This document shows positions 1 through 9,803 of a stretch of 56,632 nucleotides of DNA, in pieces. The first letter of the stretch is position 1; the number at the start of each line of letters is the position of its first letter. The stretch lies in the NCBI GenBank assembly GCA_020631335.1, contig JAHDHK010000003.1, forward strand, positions 1-56,632. Reading direction: 5' to 3'. The notes under the pieces are model-generated. The model did not search any database and was not told where the DNA came from. It saw only the letters and a program-made list of their open reading frames with translations. Origin of the DNA: Chromatiales bacterium (GTDB taxonomy: Bacteria > Pseudomonadota > Gammaproteobacteria > Granulosicoccales > Granulosicoccaceae). The position numbers and the translations under genes are program-made.

Positions 1-74
1 AGGTCCGTTGCACAGCTTTCTTGCTGCACGCGCAATTCGCGATTATCTTGTCAACCACTTCTGAACTCCTGCCA

Positions 75-557
75 ATGTCGTCAATAGAAACCCCTTTCAG
101 CCGGCACAAGGCGCACGTAAAAAAAGAATGGATCGACTACAACGGACATATGAATGTCGGTTACTACCTGGTTGCCTTTGACGATGCAGTGAAGCCATTT
201 TTCGAGTGGCTTGGATTAAACGATGCATTCAAGGCCGCTAACAATACTTCAACCTTTGCACTGGAAACACACCTGAACTTTGTGCGTGAGTTATCTCAGG
301 GTGAGCCCATCAGGTTTGAAACCAGGCTGCTTGACCACGACCACAAGCGCTTCCATTTTTATCAGGAAATGTACCATGATGAAGCAGGCTATCTGGCCGC
401 CACCCATGAATCAATAGGCGCTTATATAGATATGTCTGTACGCAAGACTGCATCCATGCCGGAGTCGATTACCACCAGAATGTCACAGGTAGTGCGCGCG
501 CATCAGACCCTTGAGAAACCCTGGCAGATAAGTCATACCATCGGTATCAAACGTTAG
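75..557 (+). CDS. Thioesterase family protein (hot-dog fold, acyl-CoA/betainyl-CoA thioesterase-like)
   Basis: ORF 21..557; ATG at 75 gives MSSIETPFSRHKAHVKKEWIDYNGHMNVGYY; 'DYNGHMNVGYY' is the hot-dog thioesterase motif. Confidence 0.75.
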   Translation: MSSIETPFSRHKAHVKKEWIDYNGHMNVGYYLVAFDDAVKPFFEWLGLNDAFKAANNTSTFALETHLNFVRELSQGEPIRFETRLLDHDHKRFHFYQEMYHDEAGYLAATHESIGAYIDMSVRKTASMPESITTRMSQVVRAHQTLEKPWQISHTIGIKR

Positions 558-566
558 GCGTATTTA

Positions 567-1763
567 CTACTGATCACGCGAACGAAGCAAACCTGTCATC
601 GAAATAATCCCGGTAACAGGCCCGATCGCGAGTAAAGCCATCAACACCGGCCAGCCGGTAATACCCGCGACTACCGGCGCCATTTGAACAGTAAACACAG
701 TTAGCGCAAAACCCAGCGCCGTCTGGAAAGTCATGAGCGACCCGACCTCCCCGGGGGGAGAAAAATCTGCCACCAGCGCAGAAAACTGTGCGGAGTCCGG
801 AATGACGGACAAACCCCACACGACTGCGATGACCGTGGTAACCCAGATATTCAATCCGAAAGTAGCTGCAAACGCCAGCGCAGACGCACCACTAACAGCC
901 ATGGCAATAATAGTCAGTTCAGCACGGCCGATTCGATCGGCAATCCAGCCTGCAAAAACACTGCTTATCGCACCACTGCCTATCACGATGAACGTGACGA
1001 GCTTGGCCAGTTGCTCGGCCTCTTCACTCATTAACCGGGAGGAAAAACTCACTGCTAATGCGAGACCAATCCAGGCCCACATGGCGTAGAGCTCCCACAT
1101 ATGCCCCAGATACCCGAGATAGGCTCGCCTGATACGCACATCACTCCATGCAATCAGTATTGCACCGGGCCGGAACTTTGCCGACTTTGCGTAAAAGGGC
1201 CCGTTGCGAATGCACAGCGCCAGCATGCCTGCCGCTGCACAGATCAACGACGTGACCACCACGGTGATACGCCAGTTTGTTCCTCCCAGAAAAGACACCA
1301 AATGCGGAGCAGCAGACCCGAGAGTCAAACCACCGACCAGCAGACCGACCAGAAACCCACGATCACGTTCCCCCCATCCCACCGCGATCTTCATCCCCAC
1401 AGGGTACACACCGGCCAGAAAAGCACCGGTTAAAAAACGCAGAGTGACTGCTTCGCTGCCACCCACAGGTACTGCCAGCAGGGCGGCATTGCAACTCGCT
1501 GCCAGCAGCGCACAGACTGCAAAAACCCGAGTTGATTCGAAGCGATCAGACAAGCCGGTAATGGCAGAGACCAAAGCGCCAACGACAAACCCTGCCGCCA
1601 CTGCGGACGACAATGCAGCCTGTGCCAGAGATCCGATATCCGCTTCGTTTTTCATGTCTCCAAGAATTGCCGCCGAGACGAACCACAGTGTCATGGCGGC
1701 TATTTCGGCAACGATTAACAATCCGATGTTCCGCCACTTTTCCGGTTGACTCGGGTCATTCAC
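567..1763 (-). CDS. MFS transporter
   Basis: 398-aa ORF with about 12 hydrophobic segments and an MFS loop motif (FAGWIADRIGRAE). Confidence 0.85.
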   Translation of the reverse strand: MNDPSQPEKWRNIGLLIVAEIAAMTLWFVSAAILGDMKNEADIGSLAQAALSSAVAAGFVVGALVSAITGLSDRFESTRVFAVCALLAASCNAALLAVPVGGSEAVTLRFLTGAFLAGVYPVGMKIAVGWGERDRGFLVGLLVGGLTLGSAAPHLVSFLGGTNWRITVVVTSLICAAAGMLALCIRNGPFYAKSAKFRPGAILIAWSDVRIRRAYLGYLGHMWELYAMWAWIGLALAVSFSSRLMSEEAEQLAKLVTFIVIGSGAISSVFAGWIADRIGRAELTIIAMAVSGASALAFAATFGLNIWVTTVIAVVWGLSVIPDSAQFSALVADFSPPGEVGSLMTFQTALGFALTVFTVQMAPVVAGITGWPVLMALLAIGPVTGIISMTGLLRSRDQ

Positions 1764-2270
1764 GACGCAATCACAGAAGGTAAAAAGCCAGGTTTCCGAT
1801 TGCCGAATTTTTTATACTGCCTGGTCATTACTGATATTCCCGTTGCATTCGCTGTTTATGTTACCGGCGCTACCTGCGGTTAACCGGAATTACGGTTAGC
1901 CTGATCACCCTTTGCATACTTTACGGTAAAATGCTCAATACAGCGCATCAGCGTTCACGCTGTCTACATCGGTGACGACGATTCTAATAACACCCACCAT
2001 CAACAGTAGAGCTCGATACAAAATGATGTCTGCGCTTGTATGATGAAAATCCCGATGCGTAAGCAATGAATATTAAGATATCACTACCTCACTTATCATT
2101 TATGCGTCGGGTTTCATTAGTACTGGCACGCAACATTATCAAACCACAGCCGTCACACAGGTTAGCTCAGACCACAACAGCACAAAAAAATTCCCGCCAC
2201 TCGTGTTTGCGGTAAACGGGTGGTTATGTTCAATAACTCCCCTGCTTCTATAAATAAGTGGCAACACACC

Positions 2271-2317
2271 GCCACTCACCGGCACTCACCGGCACTCACC
2301 GGCACTCACCGGCACTT
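2271..2317. repeat. Short tandem repeat, about 4.7 copies of the 10-mer GGCACTCACC
   Basis: gccactcacc/ggcactcacc/ggcactcacc/ggcactcacc/ggcactt read directly; abuts the stop codon of the 2317..2727 ORF. Confidence 0.9.
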
Positions 2318-2727
2318 CAGTGCTTTTGCTTCAGGTTATTCCAGTTCAGTGCGAAGTACACCAACATAATGATAAAGCAGGCGATAACAAATACCTTGTT
2401 TATAAACCAGTTGGTGCGCCATAAATCCCACTGCGGTGCCGAAAGAAAAAACCAGAACTTTACTACGATGATGATAATTTCCACCACGCTGACCGCCACT
2501 GCCAATGAAGGGGTATAGCGCGGCCACTTCAATAATGCCCAGGCAAGCCACAGGTGTATCACCCACCAGAAATCCCACATGATGTGTTCACCAGCGCGGT
2601 GGCCATAGGCAAAGTCAAATATCAGCGGGAATATAAACTTGATCACCAGCGTCCAACACGCCAGCAGAATGAGCATGTGCGCCAGAAACAGCACCAGCGG
2701 TGCAGGTGTTGCGTTTTTGTTTGTCAT
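2317..2727 (-). CDS. Hypothetical small integral membrane protein
   Basis: 136-aa ORF with several hydrophobic, Trp-rich TM segments. Confidence 0.6.
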   Translation of the reverse strand: MTNKNATPAPLVLFLAHMLILLACWTLVIKFIFPLIFDFAYGHRAGEHIMWDFWWVIHLWLAWALLKWPRYTPSLAVAVSVVEIIIIVVKFWFFLSAPQWDLWRTNWFINKVFVIACFIIMLVYFALNWNNLKQKH

Positions 2728-2751
2728 ATAAAAAGAGCGCGCAGTTGCCTG

Positions 2752-3927
2752 TCAACCAAGGCGGCGATGTGCATCAAAAGTAAACTCAGGTATTGGCACG
2801 CCATACGGGCAGGCACCATTGCAGGGTTCACCGCTACACTGCACACAGGCGGAGGCCGCACTGCCAAGTTTTTGATAGTCGTCCCGCGCAAGTGTTCTAT
2901 TGCCGTAGTCAACCTCATACATACGTGTACGCAGCACCTCTGGAATTTCTACCTGATGCGGACACGCACCTTCGCAATGGTCGCAGCCGTGATGGCAATA
3001 CTGCCCTGACTGCAACGCTGCATACCGCCCGAGCAGATCAACATCACCGGCGACGTCGTCATCCTGTGCAGAGGCAGCCAGGTATTCATCGATGCGATCG
3101 TTACTGGTCATCGATATCAAAGCAGCATCCACTCGCTCACTTGCCAGTACCCAGCGCAGCGCAGCCTGTGCATAAGTACGCTCTTTCGACTCGAACTGTC
3201 TCATATCATTAAGACGCGCGCCCATCAGTGTTTTCATTGCAATCACACCAATGTTCTTTTCCCGCGCCTTATCGAGTACTGGCGGGAGATCAGACTGAAT
3301 CGCCACAAAATGAAACGTATGACGCAGCTTATCGTAGATATCAGGGTCTTCACCAAAGTTATAGGCGCAAAGGATCACATCGACCAGATCGTTTTCAATA
3401 GAATATTCCAGACAACGGGCAAGCTTGCTGCCATGCCCTGACATCCCTCTAAAGCGAATTTTTCCCTGCTGCTTCGCCCGTTCAGTAAAGTTGGCCCAGG
3501 CATCATTCTGCATCCGGTCAACACTGTTAACGGCGTGATTAAAGTAGATATCAAGATAGTCTGTCTGCAAACGCCGCAGACTGCCCTCAAGTGCATCCAT
3601 CATGTCTTTTTCAGTGGTGCCTGCATAGGCCTTGGTTTTTGAGGTCAGCACGACTTTGTCGCGTGCTCCTTTCAGGCCTTTACCTATCGCCACCTCTGAG
3701 CGGCCGGAGCGGTAGCTTTCGGCAGCATCAAACAGGGTCACCCCTTTATCAAGTGCCCGCCTGACCAGTGATTCGCTTTCGGAACTGGAGGATCCGAAAC
3801 CGATCTCGGACACCTTTAAGCCGGTTTTACCCAGTGTCACATAACGCTGAACGGATGATTCCTGCGCTGCAGTAGCGGCCAGCGGCGACAGCAGCCCGGC
3901 GCCGAGCAGATTTCTGCGAGTAACCAT
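2752..3927 (-). CDS. Aldo/keto reductase with C-terminal ferredoxin-like Cys motifs, exported-type N-terminus
   Basis: 391 aa; AKR motif (LGKTGLKVSEIGFGSS...), C-terminal CHHGCDHCEGACPHQVEIPEV and CVQCSGEPCNGACPYGVPIPE; N-terminal MVTRRNLLGAGLLSPLAATAA signal-like. Confidence 0.85.
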   Translation of the reverse strand: MVTRRNLLGAGLLSPLAATAAQESSVQRYVTLGKTGLKVSEIGFGSSSSESESLVRRALDKGVTLFDAAESYRSGRSEVAIGKGLKGARDKVVLTSKTKAYAGTTEKDMMDALEGSLRRLQTDYLDIYFNHAVNSVDRMQNDAWANFTERAKQQGKIRFRGMSGHGSKLARCLEYSIENDLVDVILCAYNFGEDPDIYDKLRHTFHFVAIQSDLPPVLDKAREKNIGVIAMKTLMGARLNDMRQFESKERTYAQAALRWVLASERVDAALISMTSNDRIDEYLAASAQDDDVAGDVDLLGRYAALQSGQYCHHGCDHCEGACPHQVEIPEVLRTRMYEVDYGNRTLARDDYQKLGSAASACVQCSGEPCNGACPYGVPIPEFTFDAHRRLG

Positions 3928-4136
3928 AATATTCTCCTGTTATCGGCTAATCATCGGTAAGTGACTGAATATAAGCGACTGCCCGTTCGTACCTTGCTCC
4001 GCATGATGCCATACCGAACCATCGGCAACTGCATTGTGATCAAATTGCGATAAATTAGTGATATCTCGTGGTAACAAAACAATCGCTGACCTGTCAGAGT
4101 AGTATCATCAGCACGAGCTCAGTCAGGAACCACGTT

Positions 4137-4745
4137 ATGATTAGAAAACTGCTTTTATCTCTTTCATTGTGCATCGCCACTTTCAATGTCGCACAAGGGC
4201 AGAACACCGAAACCGCCATTTTCGCCGGGGGATGTTTCTGGTGCGTAGAGTCTGACTTCGATACGGTCGAGGGGGTACTGTCCACCACCTCCGGATATAC
4301 CGGCGGTAACACTGACTCACCAACTTATAAAAACCATCATCAGGGCAGACACCGCGAAGCAGTAGAAATAGTCTATGACCCCGAGGTGGTGAGTTATGCA
4401 CAACTGGTTGAAGCGTTCTGGCGCAGTGTCGATCCGACCGATGGCGGAGGTCAGTTCTGCGATCGCGGGCACAGTTACACGACTGCGATTTACACTACCT
4501 CTCCAGAGCAGGTGCAGATTGCCACAGCCTCAAAAAGCAAGCTCGAAGCGGAAAAAACACTCGCCAAGCCGATTGTTACGCCCATCGAACCTGCTGTTGA
4601 TTTCTGGCCGGCAGAAACTTACCACCAGGACTACTACCAGAAAAATCCGTTGCGTTATAAGTTTTATCGTAATTCCTGTGGGCGCAACAAGCAGGTGAAG
4701 AAAGTCTGGGGAGACCAGGCCCACGCCGGACTCGGGAAGCACTAG
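4137..4745 (+). CDS. msrA: Peptide-methionine (S)-S-oxide reductase, exported
   Basis: AIFAGGCFWCVESDFDTVEGV...GYTGG (GCFWC catalytic motif), QDYYQKNP; signal peptide MIRKLLLSLSLCIATFNVAQG. Confidence 0.93.
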   Translation: MIRKLLLSLSLCIATFNVAQGQNTETAIFAGGCFWCVESDFDTVEGVLSTTSGYTGGNTDSPTYKNHHQGRHREAVEIVYDPEVVSYAQLVEAFWRSVDPTDGGGQFCDRGHSYTTAIYTTSPEQVQIATASKSKLEAEKTLAKPIVTPIEPAVDFWPAETYHQDYYQKNPLRYKFYRNSCGRNKQVKKVWGDQAHAGLGKH

Positions 4746-5113
4746 CTTTTTTCTGTTGCCTGCGGCGGGCCGTTAGATGTCGCCTGCAACGGGCCCTACT
4801 TTGAAAACACCAACGCAGGCAAAGTGTTTATCGCGAATGATTGGCCCTGCAGGTGGCGCTCTTTAATGATGGATGAGACTGCTTTCTTTGATGTTGAAAG
4901 AAAGCTGTTTATTGACTTCGATAGTAGTGCGCCATCTGATCAACACGCCGGGAAAACGCTTTCGCGTTTTGTTGCCAGGCACCCACTTTAAGAGTCAAAA
5001 CGTCCGATCATCTGAATACGTTCCTGCCTTCACTCCTGGGGTGACCACAGAACACTTAACATCAGGTGGGTGTTGGCTGTATTGTGTCGATTCGTCCTTT
5101 AGTGTTCTGATTA

Positions 5114-6034
5114 ATGGCTCAGTTGAATCCCGAAATACTTGCAGTGCTCAGCGCAATCGATGAAGCACAAATTCCTCCGCTACATACACTCTCGGCAGCG
5201 GAGGCTAGACAGGCTTTTCTGAAACTCAGAGCCGCAGTTGCCGAACCAACCCAGATAAGCGAGGTGACCGATTCCACCGTTCCTGTCGCGGGTAGAGAAG
5301 TGCCTGTCCGGATCTATCGCCCGAATACTCAACCGGACTTACCTGTGCTTGTGTGGCTTCATGGAGGCGGCTGGGTGCTCGGGGATCTGGAAAGCGCCGA
5401 CCTTGTTTGTCGGGATCTTTGTCACTACTCCGGTTTTGTGGTGGTATCTGTCGACTACCGTCTCGCTCCCGAGTCTGTGTTTCCTGCCGCTTTCGATGAC
5501 AGCTACGGGGTAACCCGTTGGGTTTACGACAATGCATCGAGCCTTGGTATTGATCCACAGAAAATTGCTATCGGCGGAGACAGTGCCGGTGGGAATCTGG
5601 CCGCCGCTATCGCAATCGCCGCACGCGATCAACAACTACCGCTTTGCGCGCAACTGCTTGTCTACCCGGTAATACAAGCTGATCTGGATAACGCCAGCTT
5701 TCGTGAAAATGCCGACGGATACTTTCTTACCAAACCGATGATGGCGTGGTTCTGGGATCAGTATGTGCCCGACAAAACACAGCGCAATGACATACGCGTA
5801 GCACCGATCAACGCCAACTTAAGAGGCCTGCCACCCGCCATTGTCCTTACCGTAGAATATGACCCGCTCAGGGATGAAGGCATCGCTTACGCTAATGCCA
5901 TGCTGGCACAAGGGGTCAACGTTCATCCGATTCATGTTTCCGATACCATTCACGGCTACTTCGGCATGGACATCGAATGCGGCAAGAGTGAAAGGATAGA
6001 CACGGCTCATCTGCTGCGTGAACTTCTGCAATAA
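5114..6034 (+). CDS. Alpha/beta hydrolase (HSL-type esterase/lipase)
   Basis: HGGGW oxyanion motif and GDSAGGNLAAA nucleophile elbow. Confidence 0.92.
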   Translation: MAQLNPEILAVLSAIDEAQIPPLHTLSAAEARQAFLKLRAAVAEPTQISEVTDSTVPVAGREVPVRIYRPNTQPDLPVLVWLHGGGWVLGDLESADLVCRDLCHYSGFVVVSVDYRLAPESVFPAAFDDSYGVTRWVYDNASSLGIDPQKIAIGGDSAGGNLAAAIAIAARDQQLPLCAQLLVYPVIQADLDNASFRENADGYFLTKPMMAWFWDQYVPDKTQRNDIRVAPINANLRGLPPAIVLTVEYDPLRDEGIAYANAMLAQGVNVHPIHVSDTIHGYFGMDIECGKSERIDTAHLLRELLQ

Positions 6035-6098
6035 ACGCTAAGCCGCCGGTTGTGTAAATGGAGCACACAAAGCAGCCGACTGACCGCCGCGCGCAGCG

Positions 6099-6569
6099 CT
6101 AGTCACCGGCCACCAATGCCAGTTTTTGCGTGCGTTTAATATTCCCGATGACAACGTTGGATTCAATACTGCCGATGGCATCATTGTCAGCCAGAAACTG
6201 CCTTAGATACTGATGATAATCCTTCATCGAGGATAAATGGATCAACAGGAAATAGTCGAATTGACCTGTCACCAGATCGCAGGACTGGATTTCCGGAGTG
6301 TCGCGTACTATCCGCTCGAATTGCGCAATCTCTGATCGCTCTCGCTTCTGCAACTTAACCAGTACATGAATGCGAATTTCAAGGCCGGCCTGCTCCGGAT
6401 CTAACTCGGCCCGATAGCCGGTAATCACCTTTTGTGCCTCCAGCCGCCTTATTCGACGCCTGGTTGCGGTCGGGCTGAGCTGAATTCGCTCTGCGACAGT
6501 CTCAACGCTCGCCCGGCCATCCTCTACCAGCGAATGGAGAATACGGATATCAAACGTGTCCAGTCTCAT
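6099..6569 (-). CDS. Lrp/AsnC family transcriptional regulator
   Basis: 156-aa ORF: MRLDTFDIRILHSLVEDGRASVETVAERIQLSPTATRRRIRRLEAQKVI HTH plus C-terminal RAM domain. Confidence 0.93.
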   Translation of the reverse strand: MRLDTFDIRILHSLVEDGRASVETVAERIQLSPTATRRRIRRLEAQKVITGYRAELDPEQAGLEIRIHVLVKLQKRERSEIAQFERIVRDTPEIQSCDLVTGQFDYFLLIHLSSMKDYHQYLRQFLADNDAIGSIESNVVIGNIKRTQKLALVAGD

Positions 6570-6601
6570 AGATGAATCCCTCTAATTTCCGCTTAATTTT
6601 T

Positions 6602-6619
6602 AGCAGAATATAACCTGCT
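6602..6619. promoter_or_regulatory. Candidate Lrp-type palindromic operator (AGCAG-AATATAAC-CTGCT)
   Basis: Perfect 5-bp arms around an 8-bp AT-rich centre, in the divergent lrp/SBP56 intergenic region. Confidence 0.35.
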
Positions 6620-6721
6620 TCAGCACACATCGGCCAATATAATCGCTAAACCTACAGCGAATAGCCGGCAGTTACTCCTGCAGACGATTCACTGTAGTAC
6701 CGATGACAACGAGGAGGAATA

Positions 6722-8122
6722 ATGGCTATAAGACCCGATCAGTCTTTTCACGCTACCGCACAACTGGCTATGCAGGCACCGGTAGAAAAATACGGCTTTA
6801 CTGTCATGCTCAGTCCTGACGGCTCACAATCAGACGGCATAGCGGTGGTCGATCTTGATGAAACCTCGGGCACCTACGGACAGATCGTACATCAGGTGAT
6901 CGTGCCCAATAAGGGCGATGAATTTCATCACTTCGGCTGGAATGCCTGCTCATCCGCACTTTCTCCGTTAAGCGGACACGCATTTCTCGAAAGGCGTTAT
7001 CTGATAGTGCCGGGTATACGTTCTTCAAGAATTTACGTGATCGATGTGAAAGAACCACTTCAGGCCAAAATACATAAAATCATCGAGCCGGAAGAGGTGT
7101 TCGCAAAAACCGGTTACTCACGTCCGCATACCATTCACTGCGGCCCGGAAGGTATTTATGTATCCACACTCGGTGGCGGTGGCGAAGACGGCACCGACGG
7201 CCCGCCGGGTATTTTTATAATGGATTGCGAAACTTTTGAAATTATCGGTCAATACGAAATGGATCGCGGGCCGCAGAACAAACACTATGACTTCTGGTGG
7301 AATCTTCCACAGGACTATATGGTCAGCTCAGAATGGGGCCTGCCGCCGCAATTTGAAAACGGCATTGTTGCCGAAGACCTGCTCAGCAACCAGTACGGTC
7401 ATTCAATACACTTCTGGGACTTGCGCAAGCGCAAAAATATACAAACCATTGATCTTGGCGACAACCATCAGATGGCCTTGGAAATCCGCCCGGCACACGA
7501 CCCTAAAAAGTCATACGGTTTCTGTGGTGTTGTAGTAGACACCACTAATCTGCAGGGTGCCATCTTTACCTGGTGGCGCGATGACGATGGAAAATGGCAG
7601 GCAAAAAAAACCATCACTATTGATCCACAGCCGGCAGATCCGGATGACCTGCCCGAGTTGCTTAAAGGGTTTTCGGCTGTCCCGCCCCTGGTCACCGACA
7701 TAGATCTGAGCCTTGACGATAAATACCTGTACGTTGCCTGCTGGGGTACCGGTGAAATGCATCAGTATGACGTCAGCGACCCGATGAACCCGGTGCTGGC
7801 AGGCAAAGTTGAAGTCGGCGGGATTGTCAAAAACACCAAACATCCTAACGGGAAAGATTTTGCTTTCGGCCCGCAGATGGTGGAAGTCAGTCGCGACGGT
7901 TCCCGTGTGTACTGGACCAACTCCCTTTACTCAACCTGGGACGATCAGTTCTACCCCGATGATGAAGGCGGGCAAATGGTGATGGCACGCGTGGGTGAAT
8001 CAGGTGGCCTTGAGCTCGATGAGAATTTTTATATCGACTTTCCCGAAGGCTACCGAAGCCATCAAATACGTCTTGAAGGTGGTGACTGCTCAACTGACAG
8101 CTTCTGCTATCCAAACGTATAG
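6722..8122 (+). CDS. mtoX: SBP56-family selenium-binding protein / methanethiol oxidase
   Basis: 466 aa; HHFGWNACSS, SRPHTIHCGPEG, NLPQDYMVSSEWG, YGHSIHFWDLRKRK motifs of SBP56/MTO; AGGAGG upstream. Confidence 0.88.
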   Translation: MAIRPDQSFHATAQLAMQAPVEKYGFTVMLSPDGSQSDGIAVVDLDETSGTYGQIVHQVIVPNKGDEFHHFGWNACSSALSPLSGHAFLERRYLIVPGIRSSRIYVIDVKEPLQAKIHKIIEPEEVFAKTGYSRPHTIHCGPEGIYVSTLGGGGEDGTDGPPGIFIMDCETFEIIGQYEMDRGPQNKHYDFWWNLPQDYMVSSEWGLPPQFENGIVAEDLLSNQYGHSIHFWDLRKRKNIQTIDLGDNHQMALEIRPAHDPKKSYGFCGVVVDTTNLQGAIFTWWRDDDGKWQAKKTITIDPQPADPDDLPELLKGFSAVPPLVTDIDLSLDDKYLYVACWGTGEMHQYDVSDPMNPVLAGKVEVGGIVKNTKHPNGKDFAFGPQMVEVSRDGSRVYWTNSLYSTWDDQFYPDDEGGQMVMARVGESGGLELDENFYIDFPEGYRSHQIRLEGGDCSTDSFCYPNV

Positions 8123-8183
8123 AACGAATTGCCGGGCCGGCCATAGTTTCAGTGATTGTCGTCTAGCCGGAGTCGCATAGCTG

Positions 8184-8828
8184 ATGGACTCTGGTTCCGC
8201 GTTGTGGTGGGCAGTCGCCGGCTCAGGCATCTACCACGGTATCAATCCGGGAATGGGCTGGCCGCTGGCGGTCTCTGCAGCGCTGATGAATGGACGGCGC
8301 CGCAGTTTGTTTGTGGCACTGGGTATGCTGGCAACCGGGCACCTTATTGCCATGCTCGCAATCCTGCTTCCGTTTTCGTTTATGACGGTGCTGGTGCAGT
8401 ACGAACGAGAGTTGCGTATTGGTGCGGGGTTACTGGTCGTGGCAATGGGTGTATATCTGCTGATCACGCGGCGTCATCCAAAAATACTTGCCCGCATTCA
8501 TCCCGCACGGTTGGTACTTTGGTCTTTTCTTGCCGCTATGGCTCATGGTGCCGGACTCATGCTGGTGCCTGTGTACCTGGGCATGTGCGCAATCGACGAT
8601 GCCGGCCACCTGGCTGCACAGTCGTTGATGCGCGGTAACATAATCAATGCATTCTCAGTGGCCATTGCACATACACTGGCCATGATTGTTGCCGGTGGTA
8701 TCCTTGCGATCGTGGTTTATCTGTGGCTCGGTGTGCGGTTTGTATCAAAGAGCTGGTTTAATCTTGATATTCTCTGGGCACTTAGTTTGATTGCTGTCGG
8801 GTTAACGGGCGTCTACACCAGCATATAG
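8184..8828 (+). CDS. His-containing integral membrane protein, possibly metal-transport related
   Basis: 214 aa, about 6 TM; YHGINPGMGW, TGHLIAM, AMAHGAGLM, IAHTLAMI membrane histidines; downstream of SBP56. Confidence 0.65.
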   Translation: MDSGSALWWAVAGSGIYHGINPGMGWPLAVSAALMNGRRRSLFVALGMLATGHLIAMLAILLPFSFMTVLVQYERELRIGAGLLVVAMGVYLLITRRHPKILARIHPARLVLWSFLAAMAHGAGLMLVPVYLGMCAIDDAGHLAAQSLMRGNIINAFSVAIAHTLAMIVAGGILAIVVYLWLGVRFVSKSWFNLDILWALSLIAVGLTGVYTSI

Positions 8829-9082
8829 TCGAGGTTATATTACCGGAAGCTGTAACACGGTAGCGCAGCGATGATTACGCATATCCTGACGAGCAGCAAG
8901 TGAAGGCAGGCATCCACTGGTACCGGCCTGCAGCGCTTTACCGTTTATCTACAGTGCCCGTTGTGCGGCTATTGTAATTGACCCATGCAGTGCCGGATAA
9001 GCGCTTTCATCAGTCGCCACTGACCCGGCTATATACATCGATTATGAGTATTCACAACAATCACATAAGGCGGGGTAACTGA

Positions 9083-9703
9083 TTAGTATATTGTCTGCTT
9101 CAGTCGTTCGGGGTATTGCCGGTCGTAGGCCTCACCGTCGAAATCGGCTTTGATCGCCTTGATCATTGTGCCGGTGCTGGGCAATTCACTTCGGTCGATT
9201 CTTGCGTCCGGGTCCCACAACCGGGAACGCACCAGCGCCTTCTGACACTGAAAATAAATGCGATCAACACTAAATTCAATTATTGTCGCCGGCAGCTTGC
9301 CGTCAACAGCAAAAGACTCCTGCAGCGCTTCATCACGAATGATACTGGCATCACCATTTACTCTGAGCGTTTCCCCTACACCCGGTATCATAAACAGTAA
9401 AGATGCCCGCGAATCATCGATAAGGTTTTTCAGGGAATCGAGCCGATTGTTACCGCGCCTGTCAGGCAGTAACAAGGTTTTATTGTCCTGCACCCGCACA
9501 AACCCCGGGGCATCACCACGCGGTGAACAATCCAGCCCGCCGCTGCCTATAGTGGCAAGCACCACGAAAGGAGATTTTTCGATCATCTGCCTGTAATGAT
9601 CTGAAATGTAGTCCAGCTCTTTAGCCAGCGAGGTGATCGGAGACTCTCCATAATGCGCGGTGAGCTCCTCAAGAGAACTGATTACCTGCCTTGTTTTCGC
9701 CAT
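9083..9703 (-). CDS. Pyridoxamine 5'-phosphate oxidase family FMN-binding protein
   Basis: 206 aa; FVVLATIGSGGLDCSPRGDAPGFVRVQDNKTLLLPDRRGNNRLDSLKNL PPOX pattern. Confidence 0.87.
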   Translation of the reverse strand: MAKTRQVISSLEELTAHYGESPITSLAKELDYISDHYRQMIEKSPFVVLATIGSGGLDCSPRGDAPGFVRVQDNKTLLLPDRRGNNRLDSLKNLIDDSRASLLFMIPGVGETLRVNGDASIIRDEALQESFAVDGKLPATIIEFSVDRIYFQCQKALVRSRLWDPDARIDRSELPSTGTMIKAIKADFDGEAYDRQYPERLKQTIY

Positions 9704-9803
9704 GGTACTTTCCGCAACTGTGGGTCAATGCAGCTTAGCGCAATCTGCGGAACAAATCCCCTCACGCCGCAGTCGAATTAATGATTACTCTGCGGTCTGA
9801 ACT

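Noticed and set aside
21-557. Assigning the first gene to a carnitine degradation operon (cdhB)
   Set aside because: Only the thioesterase is visible and upstream context is outside the window; annotated generically instead.
1204-1749. 181-aa plus-strand ORF, and other ORFs of about 60-180 aa antisense to the MFS gene
   Set aside because: Lies wholly antisense to a well-supported MFS transporter; low-complexity composition typical of shadow ORFs.
1764-2257. Possible ncRNA or promoter structures in the long intergenic gap
   Set aside because: Only imperfect short repeats seen; no recognisable RNA family or clear terminator.
4873-5163. 96-aa ORF upstream of the esterase
   Set aside because: No recognisable motif, overlaps the esterase start, weak initiation context.
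8156-8638. 160-aa plus-strand ORF overlapping the 214-aa membrane protein
   Set aside because: Out-of-frame overlap with a coherent polytopic membrane protein; Cys/Arg-rich composition suggests a spurious frame.
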